A stretch of 64,000 nt of DNA from Kastovskya adunca ATA6-11-RM4 (lineage in GTDB: Bacteria; Cyanobacteriota; Cyanobacteriia; Cyanobacteriales; Coleofasciculaceae): positions 124,001 to 188,000 of the forward strand of contig JAHHHJ010000011.1 of the NCBI GenBank assembly GCA_019359445.1. The letters are read 5' to 3'. Below the pieces are notes generated by a model. It ran no database searches. It saw only the letters and a list, made by a program, of their open reading frames with translations, and was not told the origin of the DNA. Made by a program: the position numbers and the translations under genes. Positions 35,388 through 44,127 of the stretch are shown here, piece by piece (the first letter of the stretch is position 1; every line of letters starts with the position of its first letter).

Positions 35388-36755
35388 ATGAGCATACAGT
35401 CTCCTCCTCTTGTTTCTATACAACCGCCCAAAGATGTCTCATTAAGTGAGATTGAAGCAGAATTAGGTCAAATTTGGCAAAGTCGCGAAGGTGACAACGG
35501 CAACAAGGATATTCCCTCAGCCATGCGGGCAACGACGTTCAATTTTGTTGTCTATGAGCCTTCTGAAAGCCAACAAATACTAGCCGCTTTGGGATTTTAT
35601 CGTGGCCCGATTGATGGCATCGATGGGCCTCAGACGAAAGCCGCCATCAAAGCGGCACAAAAAGTCTATAAACTGCCCGTGACGGGGAAAGGCGATCGCG
35701 AACTCCTCAATCAGCTCAGAGGCTCCTTCGAGAACCTTAAGCAGGGGAAAGAAGACGTTGTCGGTGGCGCGAATGAAATCCAGTACAATCCCGCAAGCGA
35801 GGGAAATGGTATTGCCGATGCGATCGCTGCCACTAATCCCTGCCGGATCATTGCCTTGTGTCCCATGCTGGGTGAAGACGAAGGCGTCACAGCCCAAGTC
35901 TCAGCCTATTGTCCAGTCCAGAAGTACAACCAGAATACTCTCGTTTGCTGCGAGTACATTACCCTACGGGGAACTGCCACAGCACTGGAGCGAATTGGGG
36001 GCATGATCTCGGCGTTGATGGTCAGCGGTCTTCCCAATATTGTTTGGTGGAAAGCTACACCGGACTCAGAATATGGGCTTTTCGATCGCCTTGCCAAAAT
36101 CAGCAACAATATCGTTATTGACTCCAGTTCCTTCAATGACACAGAGACTGACCTGTGGAAAGTGGCGGAACTGGTTAAGCAGGATACACCGATTGTTGAT
36201 TTGAACTGGCGCAGACTCGCTCCTTGGCAAGAGCTGACGGCGGCGGCTTTTGATCCCCCAGACCGCCGGGAATCACTGAAGGCGGTTGATCGGGTGACGA
36301 TTGACTACGAAAAAGGCAATCCCGCACAAGCCCTGATGTTCCTCGGCTGGCTGGCAAGTCGGTTGCAGTGGCGTCCCGCTTCCTATAACGAAGAAGGTGG
36401 CACCTACGACCTGAAGCGGATTAAGTTTACAACCACCGATCAACGCACCGTAGAAGCGGAACTGGCAGCAATTCCTACCGCAGATTCGGGAGACATTCCC
36501 GGTGACTTGATTAGCCTGCGTCTGAGTTCTACCGACATGGAGGCAGACTGCTGCACCGTCTTGTGTTCGGAAACCACCGGATGTATGCGGATGGAAGCTG
36601 GGGGTGGCGCTCAGTCTTGCCGCATTCAGCAGGTGACACCATTGTTTGATCAAAAGGCGGAGGTCTTATTGAGTCAGCAATTGCGTCGCGTCGGTCGAGA
36701 GATGCTTTATACAGAGAGCTTGGCAGAGATGGCGAAGATCCTGGAACTTAAATAG
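35388..36755 (+). CDS. opcA: Glucose-6-phosphate dehydrogenase assembly/allosteric effector OpcA
   Basis: OpcA is required for assembly and redox activation of cyanobacterial G6PDH. The 455-residue protein has an N-terminal stretch ending near ATTFNFVVYEPSE, then a segment LGFYRGPIDGIDGPQTKAAI with the look of a peptidoglycan-binding-like helix unit inserted, then the OpcA core (IVWWKATPDSEYGLFDRLA, DTPIVDLNWRRLAPWQEL). Near the C-terminus a Cys-rich run, DCCTVLCSETTGCMRM, fits the redox-sensitive cysteines reported for OpcA. Adjacent zwf makes the partnership clear. Start chosen at 35388; the TTG six bases upstream is less likely. Confidence 0.95.
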   Translation: MSIQSPPLVSIQPPKDVSLSEIEAELGQIWQSREGDNGNKDIPSAMRATTFNFVVYEPSESQQILAALGFYRGPIDGIDGPQTKAAIKAAQKVYKLPVTGKGDRELLNQLRGSFENLKQGKEDVVGGANEIQYNPASEGNGIADAIAATNPCRIIALCPMLGEDEGVTAQVSAYCPVQKYNQNTLVCCEYITLRGTATALERIGGMISALMVSGLPNIVWWKATPDSEYGLFDRLAKISNNIVIDSSSFNDTETDLWKVAELVKQDTPIVDLNWRRLAPWQELTAAAFDPPDRRESLKAVDRVTIDYEKGNPAQALMFLGWLASRLQWRPASYNEEGGTYDLKRIKFTTTDQRTVEAELAAIPTADSGDIPGDLISLRLSSTDMEADCCTVLCSETTGCMRMEAGGGAQSCRIQQVTPLFDQKAEVLLSQQLRRVGREMLYTESLAEMAKILELK

Positions 36756-36761
36756 GTCGGA

Positions 36762-36802
36762 GCGGGTTTGATTGTTGATTAGAATGAGTGGGCTAAACCC
36801 GC
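36762..36802. repeat. Inverted repeat between opcA and the cobyrinate synthase gene
   Basis: GCGGGTTT (36762-36769) and AAACCCGC (36795-36802) are perfect 8-bp arms. No T run follows, so it could be a weak terminator or a transcript-stabilising hairpin. Confidence 0.5.
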
Positions 36803-36818
36803 CCTTATACAGTTCAAC

Positions 36819-38189
36819 ATGGCTTTGATTATTGCTGGCGATCGCAGTGGGGTGGGCAAGACAACAGTCACGCTCGCCCTGTTGTCGTCTTTGCGGCGAC
36901 ATTCTCAGGTGCAATCCTTTAAGGTGGGGCCAGATTACATCGATCCGATGTTTCACTCCTTAGTTACCGGGCGTCCTTGCCGCAATTTAGACCCGGTGCT
37001 GACTTCTGAGACTTACGTGCAAGAGTGTTTTGCCCATCATCAAGAGGGTGTAGATTGCGCCCTCGTTGAAGGGGTGATGGGGTTATTTGATGGTGCTTCT
37101 GGAGAGGATGACTGGGCAAGTACCGCACACATTGCTAGGCTGCTAGATTTGCCCGTGCTATTGGTGATTGATTGCAGTCGCATGTCTCGCTCCGTCGCTG
37201 CGATCGCCCACGGCTATCGTTCTCTCGATCCCCGCATTCATCTAGCAGGTGTCGTGCTAAATCGCGTCGGCAGCGATCGCCACCTACAACTCCTCCAAGA
37301 CGCTCTACAATCGATAAATTTACCCATTTTGGGGATTCTACGGCGTCAGGATAACATCACCATTCCCGACCGTCATCTCGGCTTAGTCCCCACTGATGAA
37401 CTTTCTGAGTTAAATGCGATCGTTGACCAGCTTGCTGAACTAGGAAAGGAATGCTTTGACTGGAAACAACTATTACCACTTCTAGCGCCCCAAGTTTCTC
37501 CCTCAAAACCCACCCCTCAAAACTCAACCCCCTCAGGACTTAGCACTCAGTACTCAGCACTGATCAGAGTCGCCTTAGCACGCGATCGCGCTTTTAGTTT
37601 CTACTACCCGGATAATCTCGACCTGCTGCAACAGTTGGGTGCAGAACTCGTCCCCTGGAGTCCCCTCACCGACAGTAATTTGCCACCAGATATTCAAGGG
37701 CTGTACTTGGGCGGGGGTTTTCCCGAAGTCTTTGCTCAACAGCTTAGTGATAACGTGCAGGCGCGTGAGGCTATTCGCGCGGCTATCTTGACAGGAATGC
37801 CAACTTATGCAGAGTGTGGCGGCTTGATGTACCTCTCGGAAGGCATTACCGATTTTGAGGGTCAAACTTGGCCAATGGTGGGAGTATTGCCCACAACGGC
37901 GGTGATGGGAAAGCGTCTCACTTTAGGATATCGAGAGGCAACTGCATTGCAAGATAGTTCCCTCTTATCGGCTGGCGAAGTCGTCTGGGGACACGAATTT
38001 CACCGCTCCCAGTTGACAGCTAACCCAGAAAAGCCACTTTTCCAGACACGGGGCTATCATCCCCAAAGTCCAGTTAATACCGAAGGATGGCAACAGTCTC
38101 AGCTACATGCTTCTTACATTCATTTGCATTGGGGAGGGTGTCCAGAGATTCCCCGGCAATTCTTGCAACGTTGTCAGCTAAAAAATTAA
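36819..38189 (+). CDS. cbiA: Cobyrinate a,c-diamide synthase
   Basis: Amidates the a and c carboxylates of cobyrinate using glutamine and ATP in cobalamin synthesis. The N-terminal domain has a P-loop-like start, MALIIAGDRSGVGKTTVTLA, and the dethiobiotin-synthetase-like core; the C-terminal type 1 glutamine amidotransferase domain shows the nucleophile in PTYAECGGLMYLSEG and the His pair GHEFHRSQL. A Pro/Ser/Thr-rich linker around residues 225-245 separates the domains. The 456 residues match the CbiA/CobB family. B12 would serve nrdJ at 25161. Confidence 0.93.
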   Translation: MALIIAGDRSGVGKTTVTLALLSSLRRHSQVQSFKVGPDYIDPMFHSLVTGRPCRNLDPVLTSETYVQECFAHHQEGVDCALVEGVMGLFDGASGEDDWASTAHIARLLDLPVLLVIDCSRMSRSVAAIAHGYRSLDPRIHLAGVVLNRVGSDRHLQLLQDALQSINLPILGILRRQDNITIPDRHLGLVPTDELSELNAIVDQLAELGKECFDWKQLLPLLAPQVSPSKPTPQNSTPSGLSTQYSALIRVALARDRAFSFYYPDNLDLLQQLGAELVPWSPLTDSNLPPDIQGLYLGGGFPEVFAQQLSDNVQAREAIRAAILTGMPTYAECGGLMYLSEGITDFEGQTWPMVGVLPTTAVMGKRLTLGYREATALQDSSLLSAGEVVWGHEFHRSQLTANPEKPLFQTRGYHPQSPVNTEGWQQSQLHASYIHLHWGGCPEIPRQFLQRCQLKN

Positions 38190-38657
38190 CAAATGTTAGA
38201 TTAATTCGCTGAAATTTTAGCAATCTAAGTTGTTGCAGTAATGTAGTTAACCAAGGTCAGGAGTCTGCAATTCCAGCGATCCAAAAGCGATCAAGTGTGA
38301 CATTGTGCAGAGAAAACGCGATCGCTCTCTTGTGTGTTGCTGCGAATTCAAGAGCGATCGCGTCGTTGAAATTCCTGTATACAAATATTCACTCCACATT
38401 CACACCTCAGAGGGAGTTAACTTAAATCTCTAACTTTAACTATGGAAGTAGAGGTAATAGTATATGGCGTTACAGAAGCAAGCAAAATTTTTGAAGGTAA
38501 CGCTAGCTTCACTACACACAAATATTAGAAAGAGAAAACCATGTTTCAAAACACAGAGATGTTGCTGGCTTTGTACAGCACTCAACATTGGCTTGCCAAA
38601 ATTCCCAGGGGTCGTGCAGTGACTCCGCCAGTCACAACCCCACCGGAGCCAATCGTG
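38190..38657. other. Intergenic stretch with a HIP1-armed inverted repeat
   Basis: No gene is evident; the 117 bases before 38658 are open in the frame of the next gene and may be its N-terminus. An inverted repeat built from GCGATCGC octamers is present: ACGCGATCGCTCTCTTG (38316-38332) against CAAGAGCGATCGCGT (38349-38363), with two unpaired bases. Confidence 0.5.
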
Positions 38658-41600
38658 ATGTTTTCGAGTCCCCAATTTTTTGTCGCCTTGGTTGCTGGGG
38701 TACTCATGGCATTTGCCTTCCAATTTTTGTTAACCAACTTTACGATTGCCGCAGGTATTTCCAGCGGAGAGAATGCCCTAGAAGCTGAAGCGGCTGATAG
38801 CTGGGGCGGCAAGGTTCGCGAAGTAGAATCTAAGGTAGGGTTATGGGCATTAGTAACTGTCAACATTGCCATATTTGCGGCTTGTTTTCTGGCAGTGAAG
38901 CTAACCCTGATTAATAGCATCACCCTGGGAGCAATTACAGGGGTTGTCATTTGGTCAGCATTCTTCTTGCTGCTACTCTGGGTTAGCTCTACAGCAATTG
39001 GTTCTGTAGTCGGTTCCTTCGCTAACACCGCAGGTGCAGGCTTACAAGGAGTCATGGGCGTAGCCGCCACAGCCCTTGGTGGAAGTGCGGCAAATGCTCA
39101 GATTGTCAATACTGTTGAAGACTCTGTAGCGGCGGTTCGCCGGGAATTGACTTCGGCTGTTGATCCAACTAGTGTTCGGGAGACAGTGCAAGACTACGTA
39201 GCAGATTTGCAGATACCGCAGCTAGACTTCAAACAGATTCGGAAGGAGTTTGAAAACTTGCTCAGTGGTTCCGAGTTGCGATCGCTAGCTGATAGTGACG
39301 TTCTGCAAAACGTGAACCGTCAGACTTTCGTGGATTTAGCCAGCAGTCGCACAGACTTATCAAAACAAGAGATTAATCAGCTTGCAGACCAGCTAGAAGG
39401 TGCTTGGAAACAGGTATTAGGTCAGCAGCAACAAGCCAATCCCCAGGCAAAACTGCTCAACTTCCTCCAGTCTGCCAGTCCAGAGGAGCTAACATCCGAT
39501 CAGCTCAGTGCTCGGCTAGGGCAACTTGTTGGCGTTGGATCGGACAAAGGTAATGGCAATGGCAATGGCAGTAATGGTAAGACTTTAGGGGAGCGAGCTT
39601 TACAGTTTGGTGTGAGCGCTCTACTGGGTAGAGTCGTGTCGCGGACAGACCTCTCCGATTTAGATGTGGAAAAAATTTCCAGCCAGTTGCAGCAGTTCAA
39701 AGATAAAGCCACCCAGCAGGCTGGAGCGGCGGCTGATCAGGTAACTGATAAGTTACCCGCGCCACCTTTTAATACGATTAAGGCAGATGTGGAAAACTAC
39801 CTGCTCAATTCCAAACCTTGGCACCTCAACCGAGAAACGATTAAGCAGGAATTTAGAGACGTTATCTATGACCCGGAAGCGGCTCCGGGAATTGTTCGCC
39901 AGCAGTTAGAGCAACTGAATGCAGATTACTTCGTGCAACTGCTCAATCAACGAGATGATATCGACTCTGAGAAAGTTTCAGGGATTGCAGATCAGCTCGA
40001 AGAACTCCGCACACAAGTGTCTAACTCCGTTCAAGAGTCGGAAGGGAATGAGCGATCGCAAGACCTCCGTCGTCGGGTCGAAAATTATCTCCGCTCGACT
40101 GACAAGGAAGAACTGAACCCAGAGGGAATCGAGAGCGATTTCAAAACGCTTCTAGAAGACCCAGAGGCTGGTACTGAAGCGCTGCTCGATCGCCTCTCGC
40201 AGTTCGACCGCGATAGCTTAGTCCAAATGCTCAAAGAGTCACGCCAAGACCTCAACGAGGAGGAAGCCAATCAAGTTGTCGAGCGGCTTGTGAGTACTCG
40301 CGATCGCGTCTTGTCAGAAGCTCAAGAACTGCAAGACCAAGCCCAAGCCAAAGCAGAAGAACTAGGGCAAAAGGTAGAATCCTATCTACGGAACACAGAC
40401 AAAAAAGAACTCAATCCCAAAGGCATCAAGCAAGAGTTGCAAACTCTTTTAGATGACCCGCAAGCAGGCGTCAAAGCGCTACGGAAGCGGCTCTCGCATT
40501 TTGACCGCGATACATTGGTGCAATTGCTCAATCAGCGCCAAGATTTGAGCGAGGAACAGATCAATCAAGTCATCGACCAGTTTGAAGACGTGCGACACAA
40601 TATCCTGCACGCACCGCAACAATTAACTGGTCAAGCAAAAGAGCAGTACGATCAGCTGACGAATCAGATTGCTCAGTATCTGCAAAACACCAATCTAGAC
40701 GAACTCGACCCCGAAGGCATTCAACGGGATTTAGCAAAACTTCTGGATGACCCGAAAGCCGGGACGTTGGCGCTACGCAAACGACTCTCTGAAGTGGATC
40801 GAGAAACCTTGGTTAAGTTACTCAGTCAACGGGAAGACTTGAGCCAAGAGCAAGTAAATCAAATTATCGACCGCTTGCAACATGCGATTCGCAGCCTTGT
40901 CAAAGCACCGCGACGCTTGGCAAGTCGTGCACAAAATACGGTCAGGGATTTCCAATCAGATCTTGCCGGATATCTGCGGAACACGAACAAAGAAGAACTT
41001 AACCCCGAAGGTATTAAGCGAGACTTGCAAGTGTTGTTCAACGATCCGCAGGAAGGATGGAAGAGTGTAAGCGATCGCCTCTCTCATTTCGATCGAGGTA
41101 CTCTGGTGTCACTGCTGTCGCAACGAGAGGATATCTCTGAGTCAGAAGCCAACGAGATTGCGGATAATATCGAATCAGTCCGCGATCGTTTTGTCGAACA
41201 AGCTCAGGCAGTTCAGCATCAGGTACAATCAGCCATCGATAGCGTTTTTGGCAGAGTTCAGCATTACCTCAACTCCCTGGAGCGTCCCGAACTCAACTAT
41301 GAGGGGATTAAGCAAGACTTCCGCCAACTGTTTGACGATCCAGAAGCAGGTTGGGATGCGCTACGCGATCGCGTTGGTCAATTTGACCGGGATACCTTAG
41401 TCGCGCTCTTAAGCTCTCGTGAGGACATCTCTGAGGCAGATGCCAACCGGACAATCGCTCAGATTGAAGGGGCGCGCGATCGCGTACTCAGTCGCGCCGA
41501 ACGCCTGCAAGGAGAAGCTCAAAAACGAGTTAAAGAACTCCAGCACAAGGCGAAGCAGCAAGTGGAAGAAACCCGAAAAGCTGCTGCAACAGCGTCTTGG

Positions 41601-41687
41601 TGGCTATTTGGTACAGCGATTACCTCTGTAGCGGTGGCGGCTTTCGCTGGTGTATTAGCTGTAGGCGGTTTCGCCTTGTTTGGTTAA
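38658..41687 (+). CDS. Large membrane protein with six ~98-residue tandem repeats
   Basis: The protein begins with a membrane domain of three segments (FFVALVAGVLMAFAFQFLL, WALVTVNIAIFAACFLAV, LGAITGVVIWSAFFLLLLW) and ends with one more (WLFGTAITSVAVAAFAGVLA). Between them lie six repeats starting near 39789, 40080, 40377, 40671, 40968 and 41262; each reads like VENYLRNTDKEELNPEGIK, then DDPEAG, RLSHFDRDTLVQLLSQREDL and a heptad-like helix. The repeats are separated by Gln/Ala-rich coiled-coil linkers, and one degenerate unit precedes them. Function unknown; the shape suggests an elongated membrane-tethered scaffold. A longer start at 38541 is possible, but GGAG before 38658 and a hydrophobic start favour this one. 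Confidence 0.8.
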   Translation: MFSSPQFFVALVAGVLMAFAFQFLLTNFTIAAGISSGENALEAEAADSWGGKVREVESKVGLWALVTVNIAIFAACFLAVKLTLINSITLGAITGVVIWSAFFLLLLWVSSTAIGSVVGSFANTAGAGLQGVMGVAATALGGSAANAQIVNTVEDSVAAVRRELTSAVDPTSVRETVQDYVADLQIPQLDFKQIRKEFENLLSGSELRSLADSDVLQNVNRQTFVDLASSRTDLSKQEINQLADQLEGAWKQVLGQQQQANPQAKLLNFLQSASPEELTSDQLSARLGQLVGVGSDKGNGNGNGSNGKTLGERALQFGVSALLGRVVSRTDLSDLDVEKISSQLQQFKDKATQQAGAAADQVTDKLPAPPFNTIKADVENYLLNSKPWHLNRETIKQEFRDVIYDPEAAPGIVRQQLEQLNADYFVQLLNQRDDIDSEKVSGIADQLEELRTQVSNSVQESEGNERSQDLRRRVENYLRSTDKEELNPEGIESDFKTLLEDPEAGTEALLDRLSQFDRDSLVQMLKESRQDLNEEEANQVVERLVSTRDRVLSEAQELQDQAQAKAEELGQKVESYLRNTDKKELNPKGIKQELQTLLDDPQAGVKALRKRLSHFDRDTLVQLLNQRQDLSEEQINQVIDQFEDVRHNILHAPQQLTGQAKEQYDQLTNQIAQYLQNTNLDELDPEGIQRDLAKLLDDPKAGTLALRKRLSEVDRETLVKLLSQREDLSQEQVNQIIDRLQHAIRSLVKAPRRLASRAQNTVRDFQSDLAGYLRNTNKEELNPEGIKRDLQVLFNDPQEGWKSVSDRLSHFDRGTLVSLLSQREDISESEANEIADNIESVRDRFVEQAQAVQHQVQSAIDSVFGRVQHYLNSLERPELNYEGIKQDFRQLFDDPEAGWDALRDRVGQFDRDTLVALLSSREDISEADANRTIAQIEGARDRVLSRAERLQGEAQKRVKELQHKAKQQVEETRKAAATASWWLFGTAITSVAVAAFAGVLAVGGFALFG

Positions 41688-41720
41688 TAGTTAACGACTT
41701 CAAATTTAATAACCCTATCA

Positions 41721-41748
41721 AGCCCCCTGAAGTGGGGGCTTTTTTTTT
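41721..41748 (+). terminator. Rho-independent terminator of the repeat-rich membrane protein gene
   Basis: AGCCCCC (41721-41727) pairs with GGGGGCT (41734-41740) around TGAAGT, followed by at least eight T. Confidence 0.9.
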
Positions 41749-41805
41749 GGCGATTTGATCATGGTGTAGGGAGTACGATGCACTAACGCTTTCTAGAAGA
41801 AAATT

Positions 41806-42177
41806 TCATCCCTCAACCTCGTACACCGTCTCATCTTCCTTGCGCCATGCTGGATCGACAATGCAAATAAACACCAGTGGTTCTTCTCCGCAGTTATGAA
41901 TAAACTGCTTGGCATTAGGAGGAATATACACCGCATCACCCGGCTCAACCCGTTGGGTTTCGGCGTCAATGTGCATCTCTCCGATACCGCTGATGATGTA
42001 GTAAACCTCAGAGGTTTTTAAGGAGTGGGGAATAGAGGTTTTCCCGACTGGCACGATCGCATGAGCCAAACTATAGCGCAACTCCAAGGGCTGCTTGTCT
42101 GGGTGCAATAACTCCCGTAGCAGCGTGCCATCTCCGGCAACAAATTCTGGACAGGTATTGAGAGGTTGAATTAGCAT
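41806..42177 (-). CDS. Single-domain cupin protein
   Basis: 123 residues forming one cupin barrel. Motif 1 is present as HSLKTSEVYYIISGIGEMHI (His, Glu region) and motif 2 as PGDAVYIPPNAKQFIHNCG (PxxxxH). Such proteins bind a metal and act as sugar isomerases, dioxygenases or sensors; this one cannot be assigned. It lies beyond the terminator of its convergent neighbour and 37 bases after the next upstream minus-strand gene, so the pair may form one transcript. Confidence 0.85.
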   Translation of the reverse strand: MLIQPLNTCPEFVAGDGTLLRELLHPDKQPLELRYSLAHAIVPVGKTSIPHSLKTSEVYYIISGIGEMHIDAETQRVEPGDAVYIPPNAKQFIHNCGEEPLVFICIVDPAWRKEDETVYEVEG

Positions 42178-42214
42178 TCCTCAATTCTCTGGCAATTCGG
42201 CGCAGTTAAACTGT

Positions 42215-42508
42215 TTACTCTGTTGCGGAATAAGCATTTTTTTGAGGACAGTAATCTCTACAGTTAATCGCCGCCTCAGAATTGGCAATCGAGGGGTGTA
42301 CTGTGCATTTGAGATGATAGTCATTTGTAAAGAACTGACAGTCCGTACAGGGGATTTGATGCATGGTTTTTAGCTGCGCTGCGCCAGATTGGATGCTCGT
42401 CCAGAGGGTGAGAACGAACAAGGCAGCTAATGACCACGCGAAGACAAAGCACAACGGTACTAAATAAGGCTCGATGGCATGAACTAGAGGATAAAGAAGT
42501 TGAAACAT
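42215..42508 (-). CDS. Small conserved membrane protein with a Cys-rich tail
   Basis: 97 residues: a membrane segment (LVPLCFVFAWSLAALFVLTLW) then a soluble part with five cysteines in the pattern HQIPCTDCQFF, LKCTVHPSIA and AINCRDYCPQK. The cysteine spacing suggests metal or iron-sulfur binding, which is inference. I recognise the HQIPCxxCQFF...CTVHPSxAxxEAAxNCRDY signature as conserved among cyanobacteria, but no function is known. Confidence 0.75.
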   Translation of the reverse strand: MFQLLYPLVHAIEPYLVPLCFVFAWSLAALFVLTLWTSIQSGAAQLKTMHQIPCTDCQFFTNDYHLKCTVHPSIANSEAAINCRDYCPQKNAYSATE

Positions 42509-42972
42509 AAGACTACAAATATAGCTAGATAACTTTACATAACTTAAATACTACTCAGCACTCAGAACTAAAACACTACTGTAGGCAGATATTTAAGTTC
42601 TTCTTTAAGTAGAAGGCTACTGATGATTGATTGGGTTAGGATACAGTCACTTTAGCGCTTTGAGCAATTCTTCAGATATGTAACTTCTACTTAATCTGTT
42701 TAATTGCCGTTGAAGAAAAGAAAACTTGTGCATCTACGAAAAATAGCGATCGCTTGCCGCAGCACGGTTACTAACGGGTGCAGCAGACTTTTAGGCGTTT
42801 CACGCCCGAAACATTAAAGGTGAACGCAGTCATTGACCTCAGTGATCTGACTATGCCTCCATATCTGCCATCCCGCATCCCGTGCTGTTTGTCCCCAAGG
42901 ATTTTGACAATTTTTTTATCCTCTTGTACCTAGACTGACAATCCTAGGTGTATTTCACGGGATGCACTCCCT
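42509..42972. other. 464-base intergenic region with a possible promoter
   Basis: No gene was found. TTGACA at 42904-42909 and TACCTA at 42927-42932 lie 17 bases apart and could be a weak promoter for the gene at 42973. ACCTAG/CTAGGT (42928-42949) makes a short inverted repeat over its -10 region. Confidence 0.35.
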
Positions 42973-43269
42973 ATGTTTATCTCTTCTTTCCTTGACGACA
43001 GCAGTGCCTTTCCTTCGGAGCTAGTTCAATTTAGCTCTACAGCAGCTTTAAATGGTTTTCCTCTAAAGAAAAAACGGCAAGCCTTATATCATGCTTCACC
43101 GTTGATGCCCTTGAGGGATAGAGATTTAGATGCACTGGAAGGCTTTTTTGAGCGAGATGATATAGAGGAAATTCAAGCGGACATCGCTTGTACTCTCCTC
43201 TGGCTTGTGCCTGCCCCCTGTTGGGAAGACAGCCCCTTTGATTTGGAGTTTCTTGGGGAATATCTATAA
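42973..43269 (+). CDS. Hypothetical protein, acidic, 98 residues
   Basis: Starts MFISSFLDDSSAFPSELVQ; the middle is basic (PLKKKRQALYHASPLMPLRD) and the end acidic and hydrophobic (ALEGFFERDDIEEIQADIA, then WLVPAPCWEDSPFDLEFLGEYL). No motif is recognised. The acidic helix with Trp and Pro at the end looks like a genuine folded product. It is convergent with ssb, whose stop is 12 bases away. Confidence 0.55.
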   Translation: MFISSFLDDSSAFPSELVQFSSTAALNGFPLKKKRQALYHASPLMPLRDRDLDALEGFFERDDIEEIQADIACTLLWLVPAPCWEDSPFDLEFLGEYL

Positions 43270-43280
43270 AAGAAAAGGCG

Positions 43281-43817
43281 TTAAAACGGGATGTCGTCTA
43301 AGTCTCTTGGCTCTTCAGGTGGGGCTTGGGTTTTAGTAGATTGGCGGGGTAAATCTGCTGTGGTTGTACTGAAATTCCTGTCTAAGTCGGCATCATTCGC
43401 GGCTGATGATTTGCTTGCCCTTAACGGGACAACAACATTATTCGACTTAGAGGTCGGGATCGCAGAGCTGGGGATGGTAGTCGGTGCGGCGGCGGAGGAC
43501 GCAAAATTACTGCTGCTACCGATTTTGTACAGGCGGGAAGCCGTTAATTCGGCGCGTTTTTCCTTGAAACCTTCCGGGCGATCGATGGTATTCATACTCA
43601 GGCGACCTTCAATCACAACTTGATCGCCAGTAGCATAATTTTCTTTAATTTCGTTCGCTAAATTGCCCCAACCCACTACCTTCAATGTTGTCGGTGGGTC
43701 TTCTGGTTTCTGCCCAGGAAACTCTACAACCATTTGAGTAAGGGGAGTTTGGTTATCTGCGGTGTAGCGCAGTTCTGGGTCTTGAATGATCTGTGCCATC
43801 AAGATGCAACTGTTCAT
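43281..43817 (-). CDS. ssb: Single-stranded DNA-binding protein
   Basis: SSB coats single-stranded DNA in replication and repair. The OB fold spans residues 1-110 (MNSCILMAQIIQDPELRYT, then VVGWGNLANEIKENYATGDQ and VIEGRLSM). A Ser/Thr/Pro-rich linker follows, and the conserved acidic tip DLDDIPF at the end recruits partner proteins, showing the gene is complete. At 178 residues it belongs to the long cyanobacterial type that often exists beside a second, shorter SSB. Confidence 0.93.
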   Translation of the reverse strand: MNSCILMAQIIQDPELRYTADNQTPLTQMVVEFPGQKPEDPPTTLKVVGWGNLANEIKENYATGDQVVIEGRLSMNTIDRPEGFKEKRAELTASRLYKIGSSSNFASSAAAPTTIPSSAIPTSKSNNVVVPLRASKSSAANDADLDRNFSTTTADLPRQSTKTQAPPEEPRDLDDIPF

Positions 43818-44127
43818 GTCTCATGTCTCCTGGGGCTTTCTATAATTATCAGCCTGCCATATCTGTCAACAATTGTGTTTATTGTTGTGCAAGAGATGCA
43901 TCTTCACCTATCTCTATGCAACTGTATCTTGCTGCAGGTAGCGTTGTGCTGGCGCATAAAAACGCGATCGCTTCTGGCAGGTCAAAAAAGATCGAGGAGT
44001 CCGGATTTTAAAGAGCGTCCTCCTGACTTTTCATAGAACAAGTGTACCAACAAAGCCTAAGGGTTGCTGCTCTTTTGTCACTCGCTTGAGAAATTAATCA
44101 CGAGTGACAAAAGGTGCCGCCATTGGT
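43818..44127. other. 310-base intergenic region with a terminator-like hairpin
   Basis: Contains a perfect 13-bp inverted repeat, CTTTTGTCACTCG (44072-44084) with CGAGTGACAAAAG (44101-44113), just after the stop of the minus-strand sugar-nucleotide gene. It has no T run but is long enough to end or protect that transcript. No gene was seen. Confidence 0.6.
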
